A DNA stretch of 64,000 bases from Novosphingobium sp. EMRT-2 (lineage in GTDB: Bacteria; Pseudomonadota; Alphaproteobacteria; Sphingomonadales; Sphingomonadaceae). The stretch lies in contig NZ_CP039695.1 of assembly GCF_005145025.1 (NCBI RefSeq), positions 1,421,501 through 1,485,500 of the forward strand, in the 5' to 3' direction. Both the position numbers and the translations under genes were made by a program. Shown piece by piece: positions 9,722 through 19,383 of the stretch. The notes beneath the pieces were generated by a model that did not search any database, was not told where the DNA came from, and worked only from the letters and a program-made list of their open reading frames with translations. Each line of letters starts with the position of its first letter. Position 1 is the first letter of the stretch.

Positions 9722-10531
9722 TCAGGGCAGAAGCCGGGTGGGTTCGCCGGCGGCGGCATCGGCTTCCTGCTTCGCCTTTTCCGCCGCGTCGGATTTCTCG
9801 GCGAAGCGCATCACCACCAGCGTGCCTTCGAACAGGAACAGCAGCGGAATGGCGAGCATCAGCTGCGAAACGACATCGGGCGGGGTAATCACGGCCGCCA
9901 GCGCGGTGATCCCGACAATCACGTAGCGCCGCGCGGCCACCAGTTGCGCGCGCGTGACGATTCCCGCGCGGTTCAGCAGCATCAGCAGCACCGGCAGCAG
10001 GAAGCTGATGCCGAACGCCAGGATGAACTGCATGACGAGGTTCAGATAATCGCCCGTGCCCGGCAGCGCCTCCAGATGCAGCCCGCCCTTGTCGCCCTGA
10101 AAGCCGAGGAACCATTTGAAGGCGGTGGGCATGACGATGAAATAGGCGAGGCTGGCGCCGGCGGTGAACAGAATCGGCGTGGCGATCAGAAACGGCAGGA
10201 ACGCCTTCTTTTCCCGCGCATAGAGCCCCGGCGCCACGAAGGCCCAGAGCTGGTTGGCGATGATCGGGAAGCTCAGCAGGAACGCCGCGAACAGCGAAAC
10301 CTTCAATTCCACGAAGAACGCTTCGTAGAGCTTGGTGTAGATCAGCTTGCCCTGCCCCGGCGGAAACGCTTCCATCAGCGGACGCGCCAGCAGCGCGAAG
10401 ATATCGTCCGCGAAATAGAAGCAGATCGCAAACGTGACCGCCAGCGCATAGACGCACCGCAACAGCCGCGTGCGCAGTTCCAGCAGGTGATCCAGCAACG
10501 GCGCCTGGGTTTCGTCGATATCGCGAATCAT
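9722..10531 (-). CDS. tatC: Twin-arginine translocase subunit TatC
   Basis: 269-residue polytopic inner-membrane protein that binds twin-arginine signal peptides and, with TatA and TatB, exports folded proteins. The N-terminal ETQAPLLDHLLELRTRLL region and the conserved FVELKVSLFAAFLLSFP segment are typical. It overlaps tatB by 4 bp (ATGA), so the two are translationally coupled, and is the last gene of the tatABC set. A C-terminal Ala/Glu/Lys-rich tail is longer than in enteric TatC. Confidence 0.96.
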   Translation of the reverse strand: MIRDIDETQAPLLDHLLELRTRLLRCVYALAVTFAICFYFADDIFALLARPLMEAFPPGQGKLIYTKLYEAFFVELKVSLFAAFLLSFPIIANQLWAFVAPGLYAREKKAFLPFLIATPILFTAGASLAYFIVMPTAFKWFLGFQGDKGGLHLEALPGTGDYLNLVMQFILAFGISFLLPVLLMLLNRAGIVTRAQLVAARRYVIVGITALAAVITPPDVVSQLMLAIPLLFLFEGTLVVMRFAEKSDAAEKAKQEADAAAGEPTRLLP

Positions 10532-10917
10532 AGCAGCCGGGGCGCGTCGGTTTGAGGAGATGGAGCCGCTGGGGCGGTCTCGACCGGCGGCGTGGGCGCG
10601 TGCGCCGCCACTTCGGGGATCACGCCGGGCGCGGCGACCTGATCGGCAGCGGCCTCAGGCGTCTGCCCTTCGGCAGCCTTTCCCCCGTCCTGCGCCATGA
10701 TCGTGGCATTCTGTTCGCGCCATTTGCGCTCCATTTCCTCCATTTCCGCCTCGCGGATCATGGTTTCGATCCCGGCGCGGAAATGGTTGGAGACGCGGCG
10801 GATCTTGCCGATCCAGCGGCCTGCTGTGCGCAGGGCGAGCGGCAGGTCCTTGGGGCCGATCACAACGATGGCGACAATGGCCACCAGCAGCAGCTCTGAC
10901 GGCGCTACGTCGAACAT
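10528..10917 (-). CDS. tatB: Sec-independent translocase subunit TatB
   Basis: 129 residues: an N-terminal membrane helix (ELLLVAIVAIVVIGPKDLP, with the Gly-Pro hinge), an amphipathic helix with basic residues, then a Pro/Ala-rich tail. Begins MFDVAPSE, as usual for alphaproteobacterial TatB. TatB works with TatC as the receptor for twin-arginine signals. It lies between tatA (33 bp upstream) and tatC (4-bp overlap). Confidence 0.93.
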   Translation of the reverse strand: MFDVAPSELLLVAIVAIVVIGPKDLPLALRTAGRWIGKIRRVSNHFRAGIETMIREAEMEEMERKWREQNATIMAQDGGKAAEGQTPEAAADQVAAPGVIPEVAAHAPTPPVETAPAAPSPQTDAPRLL

Positions 10918-10949
10918 GGTTCAGATCGGGTCCGGTATCCAGGCCGCGT

Positions 10950-11204
10950 TCAGGCGTTGCCCGAAGGCCCCTGCTGCTCGGCCGGAGCGGCAGTCGGTTG
11001 GGCAGACGGCGCCGGCGGCGCGGACTGCTGGAGCTGCGGCGGCGGTGCGGTTACCGGGCGATCGGTCTCTTCCGTCATACCTTGCTTGAAGCTTTTGATA
11101 CCCTTGCCGAAATCGCCCATCATTTCGGAAATGCGACCACGCCCGAAAAGCACGAGAACGACCAGCGCGAGGATAATCAGGTGCGGTAGGGACAGGCTAC
11201 CCAT
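10950..11204 (-). CDS. tatA: Sec-independent translocase subunit TatA
   Basis: 84 residues: membrane helix ([20 protein letters not shown]), then an amphipathic helix containing [14 protein letters not shown] and a Pro/Gln/Ala-rich tail. The FGRGR hinge and phenylalanine-glycine pair are TatA hallmarks. TatA oligomerises to form the passage for folded substrates. The ATG at 11204 follows AAGGAGA. It starts the tatABC run, 72 bp downstream of scpB on the same strand. Confidence 0.94.
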   Translation of the reverse strand: MGSLSLPHLIILALVVLVLFGRGRISEMMGDFGKGIKSFKQGMTEETDRPVTAPPPQLQQSAPPAPSAQPTAAPAEQQGPSGNA

Positions 11205-11276
11205 CGTAAAATCTCCTTCTCCGCTCCAGATAGGGCATCTCGCGCGGAATCGCCAGTCAATCCAAGCCGTAAAGAG

Positions 11277-11951
11277 TCAATCCGACCGCAAAGGTTCGTC
11301 TTCGTCGTCGGAAAAGGCCGGTTCGGCGTCGCCCCGGTCCTCTTCATCATGCCCCGTCAAGGCCGCGAAAACATCGTCCACCGGGTCAAGCAAGCCGGCA
11401 GCGCGCAATTCGTCGATCCCCGGCAAGTCCTTGCGTGACTCCAGACCGAAGTGCGCCAGGAAGCCGGGCGTCGTGGCATAGATCGTGGGCCGTCCCGGCA
11501 CCTCGCGCCGCCCCGCAACGCGAATCCAGCCCGCTTCCAGCAGCACGTCCAGCGTGCCGCGCGATGTCTGCACGCCCCGGATCGCCTCGATCTCGGCGCG
11601 GCTGACTGGTTCGTGATAGGCGATGATCGCCAGGGCCTCGGTCGCCGCGCGCGACAGGCGGCGCACGTCCTCGCGCTCCTTCCGCAGCAGGTGGGCCAGA
11701 TCGGCCGCCGTCTGGAAGTGCCAGCAGCCGCCGCGTTCGACGAGTTCGATCCCGCGCCCGGCGTAGTGCGCGACAAGCTGCGCCAGCGCGCCATCGACCC
11801 GTGCGCCGCCGAGATGGGCGGACAGTTGCTGGGGCGTCAGCGGCTCGCCCGCCGCGAAAAGCGCCGCTTCCACGGCACGAACGAGATCGTCCGGCGATCC
11901 GCCCCATGCGTCGGTCAGGCCATCCGCCCGATCTTCCGGCAGCTGTTCCAT
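11277..11951 (-). CDS. scpB: SMC-Scp complex subunit ScpB
   Basis: About 224 residues. ScpB has two winged-helix domains and binds the kleisin ScpA in the SMC condensin. The LVRAVEAALFAAGEPL start, the ATEALAIIAYHEPVSRAEIE block and GRPTIYATTPGFL are diagnostic. The start is either ATG 11951, sharing one base with the scpA stop (TGATG), or GTG 11954 (GTGA overlap); either way the two genes are coupled. The C-terminal tail is very acidic. Confidence 0.93.
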   Translation of the reverse strand: MEQLPEDRADGLTDAWGGSPDDLVRAVEAALFAAGEPLTPQQLSAHLGGARVDGALAQLVAHYAGRGIELVERGGCWHFQTAADLAHLLRKEREDVRRLSRAATEALAIIAYHEPVSRAEIEAIRGVQTSRGTLDVLLEAGWIRVAGRREVPGRPTIYATTPGFLAHFGLESRKDLPGIDELRAAGLLDPVDDVFAALTGHDEEDRGDAEPAFSDDEDEPLRSD

Positions 11952-12769
11952 CACGGCTGCGCCGCCCGCAGCATGAGCGGCCCGAACATCTCCTCCTGCG
12001 CGATTTCCGCTCTCCCCTGCTTGGCCAGTTCCAGCGCTGCGACGAAGCTGGAGGCCAGCGCGGAACGGCGCAATTGCGGGTCGGTCCAGGCGGGATCGCG
12101 CCGCGACGGCAGGAACGCGCGCAAGTCCATCCAGTCCACGGTCACGCCCAGCATCGTCGACACCCGCGTAAGCGCGGATTCGAGCGTCATCACCGGGCGC
12201 TCGCGTACCATGTGGACCACCGGCGCGGTGCGCGCCTTCACCTGGCCGTAGGCCTGCATCAGCATGAACAGGTCACACTGCCAGCGCCGCTCCTGATCGA
12301 CATGCAGCCCTTCCGGCGCGCCGCGCGGAAACACGTCGCGCCCCAATCGGTCCCGCGCCATCAGCCGTGCCCCCGCTTCCCGCATCGCGCCCAACCGTTG
12401 CAGGCGCAATTGCAGGCGCAGCGCCAGTTCCTCGGGCGATGGCTGGATTTCCGGATCGTCCGGCAGCAGCAGCAGCGACTTGAGGTAAGCGAGCCAGGCG
12501 GCCATCACCAGGTAATCCGCCGCCAGCTCCAGCTTCAGCGCCTCAGCCCGTTCGATATAACCGAGGTATTGGTCCACCAGTTCGAGGATCGAAATCCGCC
12601 GGAGATCGACCTTCTGCCGCCGGGCAAGATCCAGCAGCAGGTCGAGCGGCCCTTCCCAGCCGTCCAGCTCCAGATAGAGCGAAGCATCCTCGGTCGCCGC
12701 CGAAGCCACGCCGTTCCACACCGCATCGCCATCGAACAGCGAAGCGGGCGTGGCGGCGGCCTGTTCCAT
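11951..12769 (-). CDS. scpA: Segregation and condensation protein ScpA (kleisin)
   Basis: 272 residues. The LELDGWEGPLDLLLDLARRQ block near residue 30 is the kleisin N-terminal signature; the C-terminal winged helix contains FVAALELAKQGR. ScpA bridges SMC heads in chromosome condensation. The frame is open further upstream, but that part lies inside nagZ and has shadow composition. The ATG at 12769 forms a TGATG junction with the nagZ stop, so nagZ-scpA-scpB is a coupled operon. Confidence 0.94.
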   Translation of the reverse strand: MEQAAATPASLFDGDAVWNGVASAATEDASLYLELDGWEGPLDLLLDLARRQKVDLRRISILELVDQYLGYIERAEALKLELAADYLVMAAWLAYLKSLLLLPDDPEIQPSPEELALRLQLRLQRLGAMREAGARLMARDRLGRDVFPRGAPEGLHVDQERRWQCDLFMLMQAYGQVKARTAPVVHMVRERPVMTLESALTRVSTMLGVTVDWMDLRAFLPSRRDPAWTDPQLRRSALASSFVAALELAKQGRAEIAQEEMFGPLMLRAAQP

Positions 12770-13803
12770 CAGGCGTCCGCCAGCGCGAGCAGAGCGTCGC
12801 GCTTGGCGACAAGCGCGGCATGGCGCTCCATCGGCGCGCCGGGGGCAAAATCGGCGGCGAAATCGGTGGTATCCCGCAGCGCGCGCGCCAGCCGTTCCCG
12901 CGCCGCCGCGCTGATCACGGGCGTGGCGCTGGCGATGCCGATCATATCGTCCATCTTCGCCCAGCAGTTGAGCACCAGATCGCACCCTGCCGCGATGGCC
13001 CGGGCGGCGCGTTCGGGCACGCTGCCCGCCAGCGCTTCCATGTCGAGATCGTCGGTCATCAGCAGGCCATCGAAACCGATGCGCTTGCGGATCACCTCGC
13101 CGATCACGAACGGCGATTGCGTGGCCGGATTCTCCGCGTCCCAGGCGGTGTAGCGCACATGCGCGGTCATCCCGATCGCGGCGCCGGCCAGCGTGCGGAA
13201 CGGTTCGAGATCGATCTCCAGTTCCTCGGCCGAGGCATCGACGGTGGGCATTTCCTTGTGGCTGTCCGCCGTGGCGCGGCCATGGCCCGGCATGTGCTTG
13301 ACCACGCCGGCCAGACCCGCGCGCGCCAACCCGTCCAGCGCCGCGCGCCCCAGCGCCGCCACGCGCAACGGCTCGGCCCCATAGGCGCGATCGCCGATCA
13401 CGTCGTGCGCGCCGGGCTGGCGCACATCAAGCAGGGGCAGCAGATCGACGCTGATCCCCGCTTCGGCCAGATCGAGCCCAAGTGCCTCGGCATTGGCGCG
13501 TGCTGCTTCGATTGCGGTGGCCGGCGCCACGTCCCACAGCCGGCCGAACCATTCGCCGGGCGGATAGGGCGGCCACACCGGCGGCTTCATCCGCGCCACC
13601 CGGCCGCCTTCCTGATCGATGCAGATCAGCGTGCGATCGCGCCCGTGCAGCGCGCGCAATTCATCGGTCAGCGCCCGCAGTTGCGCGCGATCGGCCACAT
13701 TGCGGCCGAAAAGCACGTAGCCGGCCGGATCGGCATCGCGAAAGAAGGCGCGCTCGTTATCGGTGAGAGTCAGGCCCGAAAGGCCGAAGATCGCCGGAAC
13801 CAT
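12769..13803 (-). CDS. nagZ: Beta-N-acetylhexosaminidase NagZ
   Basis: 344-residue cytosolic glycoside hydrolase family 3 enzyme that removes GlcNAc from anhydromuropeptides in peptidoglycan recycling. The KHMPGHGRATADSHKEMP block carries the His-containing catalytic loop and MTDDLDMEAL carries the nucleophile aspartate. The length is normal. It heads the nagZ-scpA-scpB operon, and an inverted repeat separates it from the SPOR gene upstream. Shed peptidoglycan products are AmpR ligands elsewhere, but no beta-lactamase regulator is visible here. Confidence 0.95.
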   Translation of the reverse strand: MVPAIFGLSGLTLTDNERAFFRDADPAGYVLFGRNVADRAQLRALTDELRALHGRDRTLICIDQEGGRVARMKPPVWPPYPPGEWFGRLWDVAPATAIEAARANAEALGLDLAEAGISVDLLPLLDVRQPGAHDVIGDRAYGAEPLRVAALGRAALDGLARAGLAGVVKHMPGHGRATADSHKEMPTVDASAEELEIDLEPFRTLAGAAIGMTAHVRYTAWDAENPATQSPFVIGEVIRKRIGFDGLLMTDDLDMEALAGSVPERAARAIAAGCDLVLNCWAKMDDMIGIASATPVISAAARERLARALRDTTDFAADFAPGAPMERHAALVAKRDALLALADA

Positions 13804-13820
13804 GCATCAGGATTCGGCCA

Positions 13821-13861
13821 AAACCCGCCATTCCGCAAGGCTTCGCAGCCGGAATGGCGGG
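13821..13861 (-). terminator. Inverted repeat, probable terminator of the SPOR gene
   Basis: An 11-bp perfect inverted repeat (CCCGCCATTCC, 13824-13834, pairing with 13851-13861) with a 16-nt loop. Read leftward it lies just after the SPOR gene stop and is followed by TTTT (13820-13823 region), as in an intrinsic terminator. It sits 21 bp upstream of the nagZ start. Confidence 0.55.
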
Positions 13862-13871
13862 GAAAACCGGA

Positions 13872-14660
13872 TCAGCGCTTCACCTGGCACTTGAGGCCGC
13901 CTGCCTGCAACCGGCCGCACAGCGCGTTGGCTGCGCCCGCATCCCCCGCCAGCGCCTGCAAGCGATAGACCGTGCCGATATCCGCCTTGCCTTCGACCAC
14001 GCGGTGATTGAGGCCCTTCAGCGCCTCGTGCTGGCTGGAAAGCTTGCTCCACGCGGTCTCGGCGGCGGAACTGCTGGAGAACGCGCCAATCTGCACGCCC
14101 ACGCCACCCGCAGCCGGCGCGGCCGGGGCCGTGGCCGGCTTGGGCGCATTGCTGCCCGCTGCGGCCGACGCATTGGCGGCGGCGGAGGCCGATGCGGAAG
14201 CCGCCGGAGCCGCTCCCCCGGCAAGGTTGGCCGCGGGCCTTTCGCCCTCGCTGACCTTGAAGCTGGAATCTCCGGTGCCCTGGAACGTCTTGCCGCCTGG
14301 CTCCTTCGGCGCGATCTTGTAGGGCTCGCGGCTGGCTTCGATCAGGCTGCCATCGGCATTGGCGGCAGGGCCGCCCCGGTGCGTGGCCCAATAGACCCCG
14401 CCGAGAATCGCGGCTAGCAGGACCAGCCCGAGAACCGCGAACCCGATGAAGCGGCCGTTGCCCGGCTCCTCGTCATCGAATTCCACGTCGTCCGCGCCTT
14501 CGAGCCACGGCAACCGCTGTTCGTCGCCCAGCGCCAGACGCGCGCCGGCAGCGCTCTCGGCCGCTTCCTCCGTCGCGTCGAACGGCATCGACGCGGAGGG
14601 ATGTTCATCCCCGTCGTGCCGTTCGTGCTGCCCGTCCTGATCCCCGTCCGCCATGTTCAC
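13872..14660 (-). CDS. SPOR-domain membrane protein
   Basis: 262 residues. A cytoplasmic acidic N-terminus (about 1-70) is followed by one membrane helix (FIGFAVLGLVLLAAILGGVYW, about 72-93), an Ala-rich periplasmic linker and a C-terminal SPOR domain (VQIGAFSSSSAAETAWSKL to KCQVKR). SPOR domains bind denuded glycan strands at the division septum, so a divisome-associated role is likely. It is 12 bp downstream of argS, an order typical of sphingomonads. Confidence 0.85.
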   Translation of the reverse strand: MNMADGDQDGQHERHDGDEHPSASMPFDATEEAAESAAGARLALGDEQRLPWLEGADDVEFDDEEPGNGRFIGFAVLGLVLLAAILGGVYWATHRGGPAANADGSLIEASREPYKIAPKEPGGKTFQGTGDSSFKVSEGERPAANLAGGAAPAASASASAAANASAAAGSNAPKPATAPAAPAAGGVGVQIGAFSSSSAAETAWSKLSSQHEALKGLNHRVVEGKADIGTVYRLQALAGDAGAANALCGRLQAGGLKCQVKR

Positions 14661-14672
14661 GTCGCTGACCCT

Positions 14673-16421
14673 TCACAGTTCCTCGGCCGCTTCCACCCCA
14701 AGGATGGCGAGACCGTTGCGCACAACCTGCCCGATTTGCGCCGCGAGGAAAAGCCGAGCCGCCGTCAACGCCGCATCCTGTGCCACTATGAACCGTTTTT
14801 CGGGTCGATCGTTGCCCAGGTTCCAGTAGGAGTGGAAGCCTGCCGCCAGATCGTAAAGGAAGAACGCCACCCGGTGCGGCTCGCGCGCGACGGCGGCCGC
14901 TTCCACCAGACGCGGAAACTGCGCGGCAAGCTTCACCAACGCCAGTTCCTCAGGCCCCAGCACCGAAAGATCGGCGCCGGACGGCGCGAAACCTTCCGCC
15001 GCGCCCTTGCGCAGCGTCGAGCTGATCCGGGCGTGGCAATACTGCACGTAAAACACCGGATTGTCCTTCGACGCTTCCACCACGCGGGCGAAGTCGAAGT
15101 CCATCTGCGCGTCGGGCTTGCGCGTCAGCATGGTGAAGCGCACCACGTCCTTGCCCACTTCGCGCACCACGTCGGCCAGCGTGACGAACGTGCCCGCCCG
15201 CTTCGACATCTTCACCGGCTGGCCATCGCGCAGAAGCTGCACCATCTGCACCAGCTTCACCTCGAACGGGATCGGCTTGCCTTCGGCGCCGGTCAGCGCG
15301 GCGACGGCGGCCTTGATCCGCTTGACCGTGCCGGCATGGTCGGCGCCCCAGATGTCGACCAGCGCATCGGCCTTTTCCGCCTTCTGGAAGTGATAGGCGA
15401 GATCCGCGCCGAAGTAGGTCCAGTTGCCGTCGGACTTCTTGATCGGACGGTCCTGATCGTCGCCGAACCGGGTCGAGCGGAACAGCGGCAATTCCACCGG
15501 TTCCCAGTCTTCCGGCGTCTTGCCCTTGGGCGCTTCGAGATGCCCGTCATAAACCAGATCGTGCGCGCGCAGCCAGGCTTCCGCCGCTTCGGGCTTACCG
15601 GCCGCCTGCAGTTCCGCCTCAGACGAGAACAGGTCGTGATGGATGCCGAGCAGGGCGAGATCGTCCTTGATCATCACCAGCATGGCGGCGACGGCCTTCT
15701 GCCGGAACAGCGCGAGCCATTCGGCTTCGGGCGCGGCGGCGTAGCGATCGCCGAATTCCTCGGCCAGCGCCTTGCCCACGGGCACCAGATAGTCGCCCGG
15801 ATAGAGCCCTTCCGGAATCTCGCCCACGGCCTCGCCCAGCGCCTCGCGATAGCGGACGTGCGCCGACCGGGCGAGGACATCGACCTGCCCGCCAGCATCG
15901 TTGACGTAGTATTCCTTGATGACCTTGTGGCCGGCGACTTCGAGCAGGCTGGCCAGCGCATCGCCCACCACCGCGCCCCGGCAATGGCCCATGTGCATCG
16001 GCCCGGTGGGATTGGCGGAGACGTATTCGACGTTGACGACCTTGCCGCCGCCCAGCGTCGAGCGGCCATAGCCGGCGCCCGCCACCGCGATCAGCCGCAG
16101 TTCGTCCAGCCAGGCGCCGTCGGTCAGGCGCAGGTTGATGAAGCCCGGCCCGGCGATGTCCGCCGACGTGACGCGCGGTTCCTTCTCCAGTTCCGCCACC
16201 AGCGCCGCCGCCAGCGCGCGCGGATTGGTGCCGGCGGGCTTGGCCAGCACCATCGCCGCGTTGGTCGCCAGATCGCCGTGCGCGGGATCGCGCGGCGGCT
16301 CGCAGGTCACCGCGCCGCGCGGCAGGCCAGCAGGTAGCGTGCCGGCGGCTTCCAGCGCATCGAGCGCGGCGTCGATCACCCGGGCAAAGGCGGCGTGAAG
16401 ATTGGCTTGAACATCGGGCAT
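14673..16421 (-). CDS. argS: Arginyl-tRNA synthetase
   Basis: 582 residues, normal length. The class I HIGH motif appears as PTGPMHMGHCRG and the KMSKS loop as VKMSKRAGTF. The C-terminal DALR domain ends in GLAILGVEAAEEL, which contains the usual anticodon-binding helix. It charges tRNA-Arg. It is probably co-transcribed with the SPOR gene 12 bp downstream. Confidence 0.97.
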   Translation of the reverse strand: MPDVQANLHAAFARVIDAALDALEAAGTLPAGLPRGAVTCEPPRDPAHGDLATNAAMVLAKPAGTNPRALAAALVAELEKEPRVTSADIAGPGFINLRLTDGAWLDELRLIAVAGAGYGRSTLGGGKVVNVEYVSANPTGPMHMGHCRGAVVGDALASLLEVAGHKVIKEYYVNDAGGQVDVLARSAHVRYREALGEAVGEIPEGLYPGDYLVPVGKALAEEFGDRYAAAPEAEWLALFRQKAVAAMLVMIKDDLALLGIHHDLFSSEAELQAAGKPEAAEAWLRAHDLVYDGHLEAPKGKTPEDWEPVELPLFRSTRFGDDQDRPIKKSDGNWTYFGADLAYHFQKAEKADALVDIWGADHAGTVKRIKAAVAALTGAEGKPIPFEVKLVQMVQLLRDGQPVKMSKRAGTFVTLADVVREVGKDVVRFTMLTRKPDAQMDFDFARVVEASKDNPVFYVQYCHARISSTLRKGAAEGFAPSGADLSVLGPEELALVKLAAQFPRLVEAAAVAREPHRVAFFLYDLAAGFHSYWNLGNDRPEKRFIVAQDAALTAARLFLAAQIGQVVRNGLAILGVEAAEEL

Positions 16422-16548
16422 CGGAAAAGGCTCACGAAAAACGGGCGAGCACCCCCGCAGGAACGGAGGCGATCATCATCCAGCGCCCCTTTGCGGCGGC
16501 GCGGCGGTTTTGCAAGCCCGGCAATCGCCGCCGGACCCGCAACAAGCG

Positions 16549-17241
16549 TCATCGCGTGGCGTTGAACGTCAGTTGCTGGTCGGTCAGCTGGAAACCGACG
16601 AGCAGTTCGAACGTGGCGCGCGCGATCGCGGCGCGCACGTCGGGCTGCGCCAGCGGATCGATCGCGGCATCGGCATCGCCCGCGCGCCGCTTGCGGCTGA
16701 GGCGGTTGCGAATCTCTTCCGGCAGCGTCGCCTGCGCGCGATCCACGTAGGACGCAGCCTTGGCATGGCCCGTGGCGCGGTCCTGCCCGTCGGCGAAATC
16801 GATGCTCACCGTGCCGACGCGCTTGGCGATGACAACGTTGCCGCCGCGCATCACGGTGGAGAAATAGGGCAGTTCGACGTGGCGTGCGCCGCGCGTGTCG
16901 GAACGGCGCGCCAGCACGTCGAACGTGGCGACGGTGTAGAGCTTGTCCCCACCCTGCCCCTGATCGCAGGTGCTGCGCAGGTTGGTGATCGAGGCGGTCA
17001 CGTCGAGCGCGCCCGAATCGGTGCGCTTGGGATCGGAGAACAGCGTTACGTCGCCGGCGTATTCGGGAATCGCCACGCGCGGGCACGGATCGCGCAGCGC
17101 CGTCACGCCCACGCTGTCGTCCACCACCAGTTCGCCCTTGCTCTTGGCGCAGCCGGAGAGCGTCCCCGCCAGCAAGGCGACGCCGATCGCGGAACCGATG
17201 GCGACACCGGACTTCGGAACACGGCGGAAGATGGCGGTCAT
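16549..17241 (-). CDS. Putative lipoprotein of unknown function
   Basis: 230 residues from the ATG at 17241, chosen for its AAGGAT site 10 nt upstream (17252-17257). The open frame runs much further upstream but only as an antisense shadow of ispH and thrB. A hydrophobic signal segment ends in the lipobox LSGC (Cys31), so the mature protein should be lipid-anchored. The remainder is a beta-rich domain (VTLFSDPKRTDSGALDVTAS) with a basic patch RLSRKRRAG near the C-terminus. It faces ispH divergently. I do not recognise a characterised family. Confidence 0.78.
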   Translation of the reverse strand: MTAIFRRVPKSGVAIGSAIGVALLAGTLSGCAKSKGELVVDDSVGVTALRDPCPRVAIPEYAGDVTLFSDPKRTDSGALDVTASITNLRSTCDQGQGGDKLYTVATFDVLARRSDTRGARHVELPYFSTVMRGGNVVIAKRVGTVSIDFADGQDRATGHAKAASYVDRAQATLPEEIRNRLSRKRRAGDADAAIDPLAQPDVRAAIARATFELLVGFQLTDQQLTFNATR

Positions 17242-17397
17242 GAGCGCAGAAATCCTTAAAAGACGATGCCGCATCCGCGCGAACCGACAAGATGATCCAC
17301 GGGGCAGCGCAATTCCTCTAGCCACGCCCGAACCTTTCGGCAATGCTTGGACTTTGAGAGGTTTCCGGAACGTGATGCCGCTGCTAATGGCCCCCCG

Positions 17398-18393
17398 ATG
17401 AACGCCACCTTTCCAGACCAGGCCCAAACGGCCCCCGGCGATGCCGCCGACGCCAAGGCTCCGCTCAAGCTTCTGATCGCGGCGCCGCGCGGCTTCTGCG
17501 CCGGGGTGGACCGCGCGATCGAGATCGTTGAGCGCGCGATCACGCTCTATGGCGCGCCGGTCTATGTCCGGCACGAGATCGTTCACAACCGCTTCGTTGT
17601 GGACGGGCTGAAGTCCAAGGGCGCGATCTTCGTGGAGGAACTGGACGAAGTGCCCGATGGCGCGCCGGTCGTGTTCTCGGCACACGGCGTGCCCAAAGTG
17701 ATTCCGGCGGAAGCCAATTCGCGCGGGCTGGACTGGCTGGACGCCACCTGCCCACTGGTGAGCAAAGTCCACCGGCAGGCCGAACGGCAGGTCGAGGCCG
17801 GGCGCCACATCCTGTTCATCGGCCACCACGGCCATCCCGAAGTGATCGGCACGATGGGGCAGGTTCCTGACGGCGCGATCACGCTGGTCGAAACGGTCGA
17901 GGACGTGGCGCGGCTGGAGTTCCCGGACGATCTGCCGCTGTCGTTCCTGACCCAGACGACGCTTTCGGTGGACGATACCGCGGAAATCGTGACCGCGCTG
18001 CGCACGCGCTTTCCGCGTATCGTTGGTCCGCGCGCCGAAGACATCTGCTATGCCACGTCCAACCGTCAGGCGGCGGTCAAGGCGATCGCGGACGCCTGCG
18101 ACCTGATTCTGGTGATCGGCGCGCCCAACAGCTCCAATTCGCTGCGGCTGGCCGAAGTGGCCGAACGGCAGGGCACGCGCGCCTTCCTGATCCAGCGCGC
18201 GGCGGAAATCGATCCGGCCTGGCTGGACGGCGTGACCACGCTGGGCCTGACTGCCGGCGCTTCCGCGCCGGAAATCCTGGTGCGCGAAGTGGTGGACCTC
18301 CTCTCCACATGGCGCACGGTCACCGAGGAAACGGTGAAAGTGCGCGACGAGGAGAACATGGTGTTCAAGCTGCCTCGCCAGCTTGCCAACTGA
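17398..18393 (+). CDS. ispH: 4-hydroxy-3-methylbut-2-enyl diphosphate reductase
   Basis: 331 residues. IspH makes IPP and DMAPP in the last step of the MEP isoprenoid pathway using a 4Fe-4S cluster. The three cluster cysteines lie in [22 protein letters not shown] and [10 protein letters not shown]; the catalytic glutamate region and TQTTLS are also present. The ATG at 17398 gives the usual start a few residues before the core; an upstream in-frame start at 17347 adds an unconserved segment. thrB follows after 12 bp. Confidence 0.96.
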   Translation: MNATFPDQAQTAPGDAADAKAPLKLLIAAPRGFCAGVDRAIEIVERAITLYGAPVYVRHEIVHNRFVVDGLKSKGAIFVEELDEVPDGAPVVFSAHGVPKVIPAEANSRGLDWLDATCPLVSKVHRQAERQVEAGRHILFIGHHGHPEVIGTMGQVPDGAITLVETVEDVARLEFPDDLPLSFLTQTTLSVDDTAEIVTALRTRFPRIVGPRAEDICYATSNRQAAVKAIADACDLILVIGAPNSSNSLRLAEVAERQGTRAFLIQRAAEIDPAWLDGVTTLGLTAGASAPEILVREVVDLLSTWRTVTEETVKVRDEENMVFKLPRQLAN

Positions 18394-18405
18394 GAAGACC
18401 GGGCA

Positions 18406-19383
18406 ATGGCGGTCTATACCCACCTCGACGCCGGGGCGATGGCCGATATCGTGGCTAGCTTCGCCATTGGCGAGCTCGTCTCGGCCAAGGGGATCGCGGA
18501 AGGCGTCTCGAACAGCAACTGGCTGATCGAGACGACCGGCGCGGATGGAAAGGGCGCGCGGTTCATCCTGACGATGTACGAATTCCGCATCGAACTGGAC
18601 GACCTGCCCTATTTCCTGTCGCTGCTCGATCACCTCGCGGCCAAGGGTTGCCCGGTGCCGCGCACGATCCACGCTCGCGATGGGCGGCTGTATCAGGTGC
18701 GCGACGCAAAGGCGCTGGCGCTGATCGAGTTCCTGCCGGGCGTTTCCGTGGCAGATCCCACGCCGGCGCAGGCGCGTGCCGTCGGCGCGGCGCTGGCGCA
18801 GTTGCACCTTGCCGCCGCCGACTTTCCGCAGACGCGCGCGAACGGCATGGACCGCGCCGAATGGCAGCGCCTGCTGGACGCGTGCGGGCATGACGGTCTT
18901 GCCTCGATCGATCCCGTTCTGGCCGATCTGGTGGAGGAAGCCCTGCCCCGGCTCGCCACGCAATGGCCCGCTGGCCTGCCCCGCTCGGTGATCCATGCCG
19001 ACCTGTTCCCCGACAACGTGCTGATGCTGGGTGACAGGGTGACCGGCCTGATCGACTTCTACTTCGCCTGCAACGACACGACGGCCTACGATGTGGCGGT
19101 GACGCACGCCGCCTGGTGCTTCGACAGCGCGGGCATGGCGTTTCGCGCCGACATCTCCGCGGCGCTGCTCGAAGGCTACGAAAGTGTGCGTCCGCTGCTG
19201 CCGGAAGAGCGCGCCGCCTTGCCGGTGCTGACACAGGGCGCGGCGATCCGCTTCACAGCCAGCCGCGCCTATGACTGGCTGAACACCCCTGCCGACGCGC
19301 TGGTGACGCGCAAGGACCCGATGGCCTTCGCCCGCCGGCTGGCGTTCTATACTGATCCCGCCAACGCCGGGGTCTTCGCGTGA
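18406..19383 (+). CDS. thrB: Homoserine kinase (ThrB, choline-kinase fold)
   Basis: 325 residues of the aminoglycoside/choline-kinase-like homoserine kinase family common in alphaproteobacteria. The Brenner motif [12 protein letters not shown] and the following [11 protein letters not shown] carry the catalytic and Mg-binding aspartates. It phosphorylates homoserine for threonine synthesis. It follows ispH by 12 bp and overlaps rnhA by 4 bp (GTGA), a conserved ispH-thrB-rnhA arrangement in sphingomonads. Confidence 0.93.
   Translation: MAVYTHLDAGAMADIVASFAIGELVSAKGIAEGVSNSNWLIETTGADGKGARFILTMYEFRIELDDLPYFLSLLDHLAAKGCPVPRTIHARDGRLYQVRDAKALALIEFLPGVSVADPTPAQARAVGAALAQLHLAAADFPQTRANGMDRAEWQRLLDACGHDGLASIDPVLADLVEEALPRLATQWPAGLPRSVIHADLFPDNVLMLGDRVTGLIDFYFACNDTTAYDVAVTHAAWCFDSAGMAFRADISAALLEGYESVRPLLPEERAALPVLTQGAAIRFTASRAYDWLNTPADALVTRKDPMAFARRLAFYTDPANAGVFA

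Noticed and set aside
16549..19107. Very long leftward frame (over 850 codons) covering ispH and thrB
   Set aside because: Only the last 230 codons look like a protein; the rest is antisense to two well-conserved genes and is Arg/His/Gly-rich shadow sequence.
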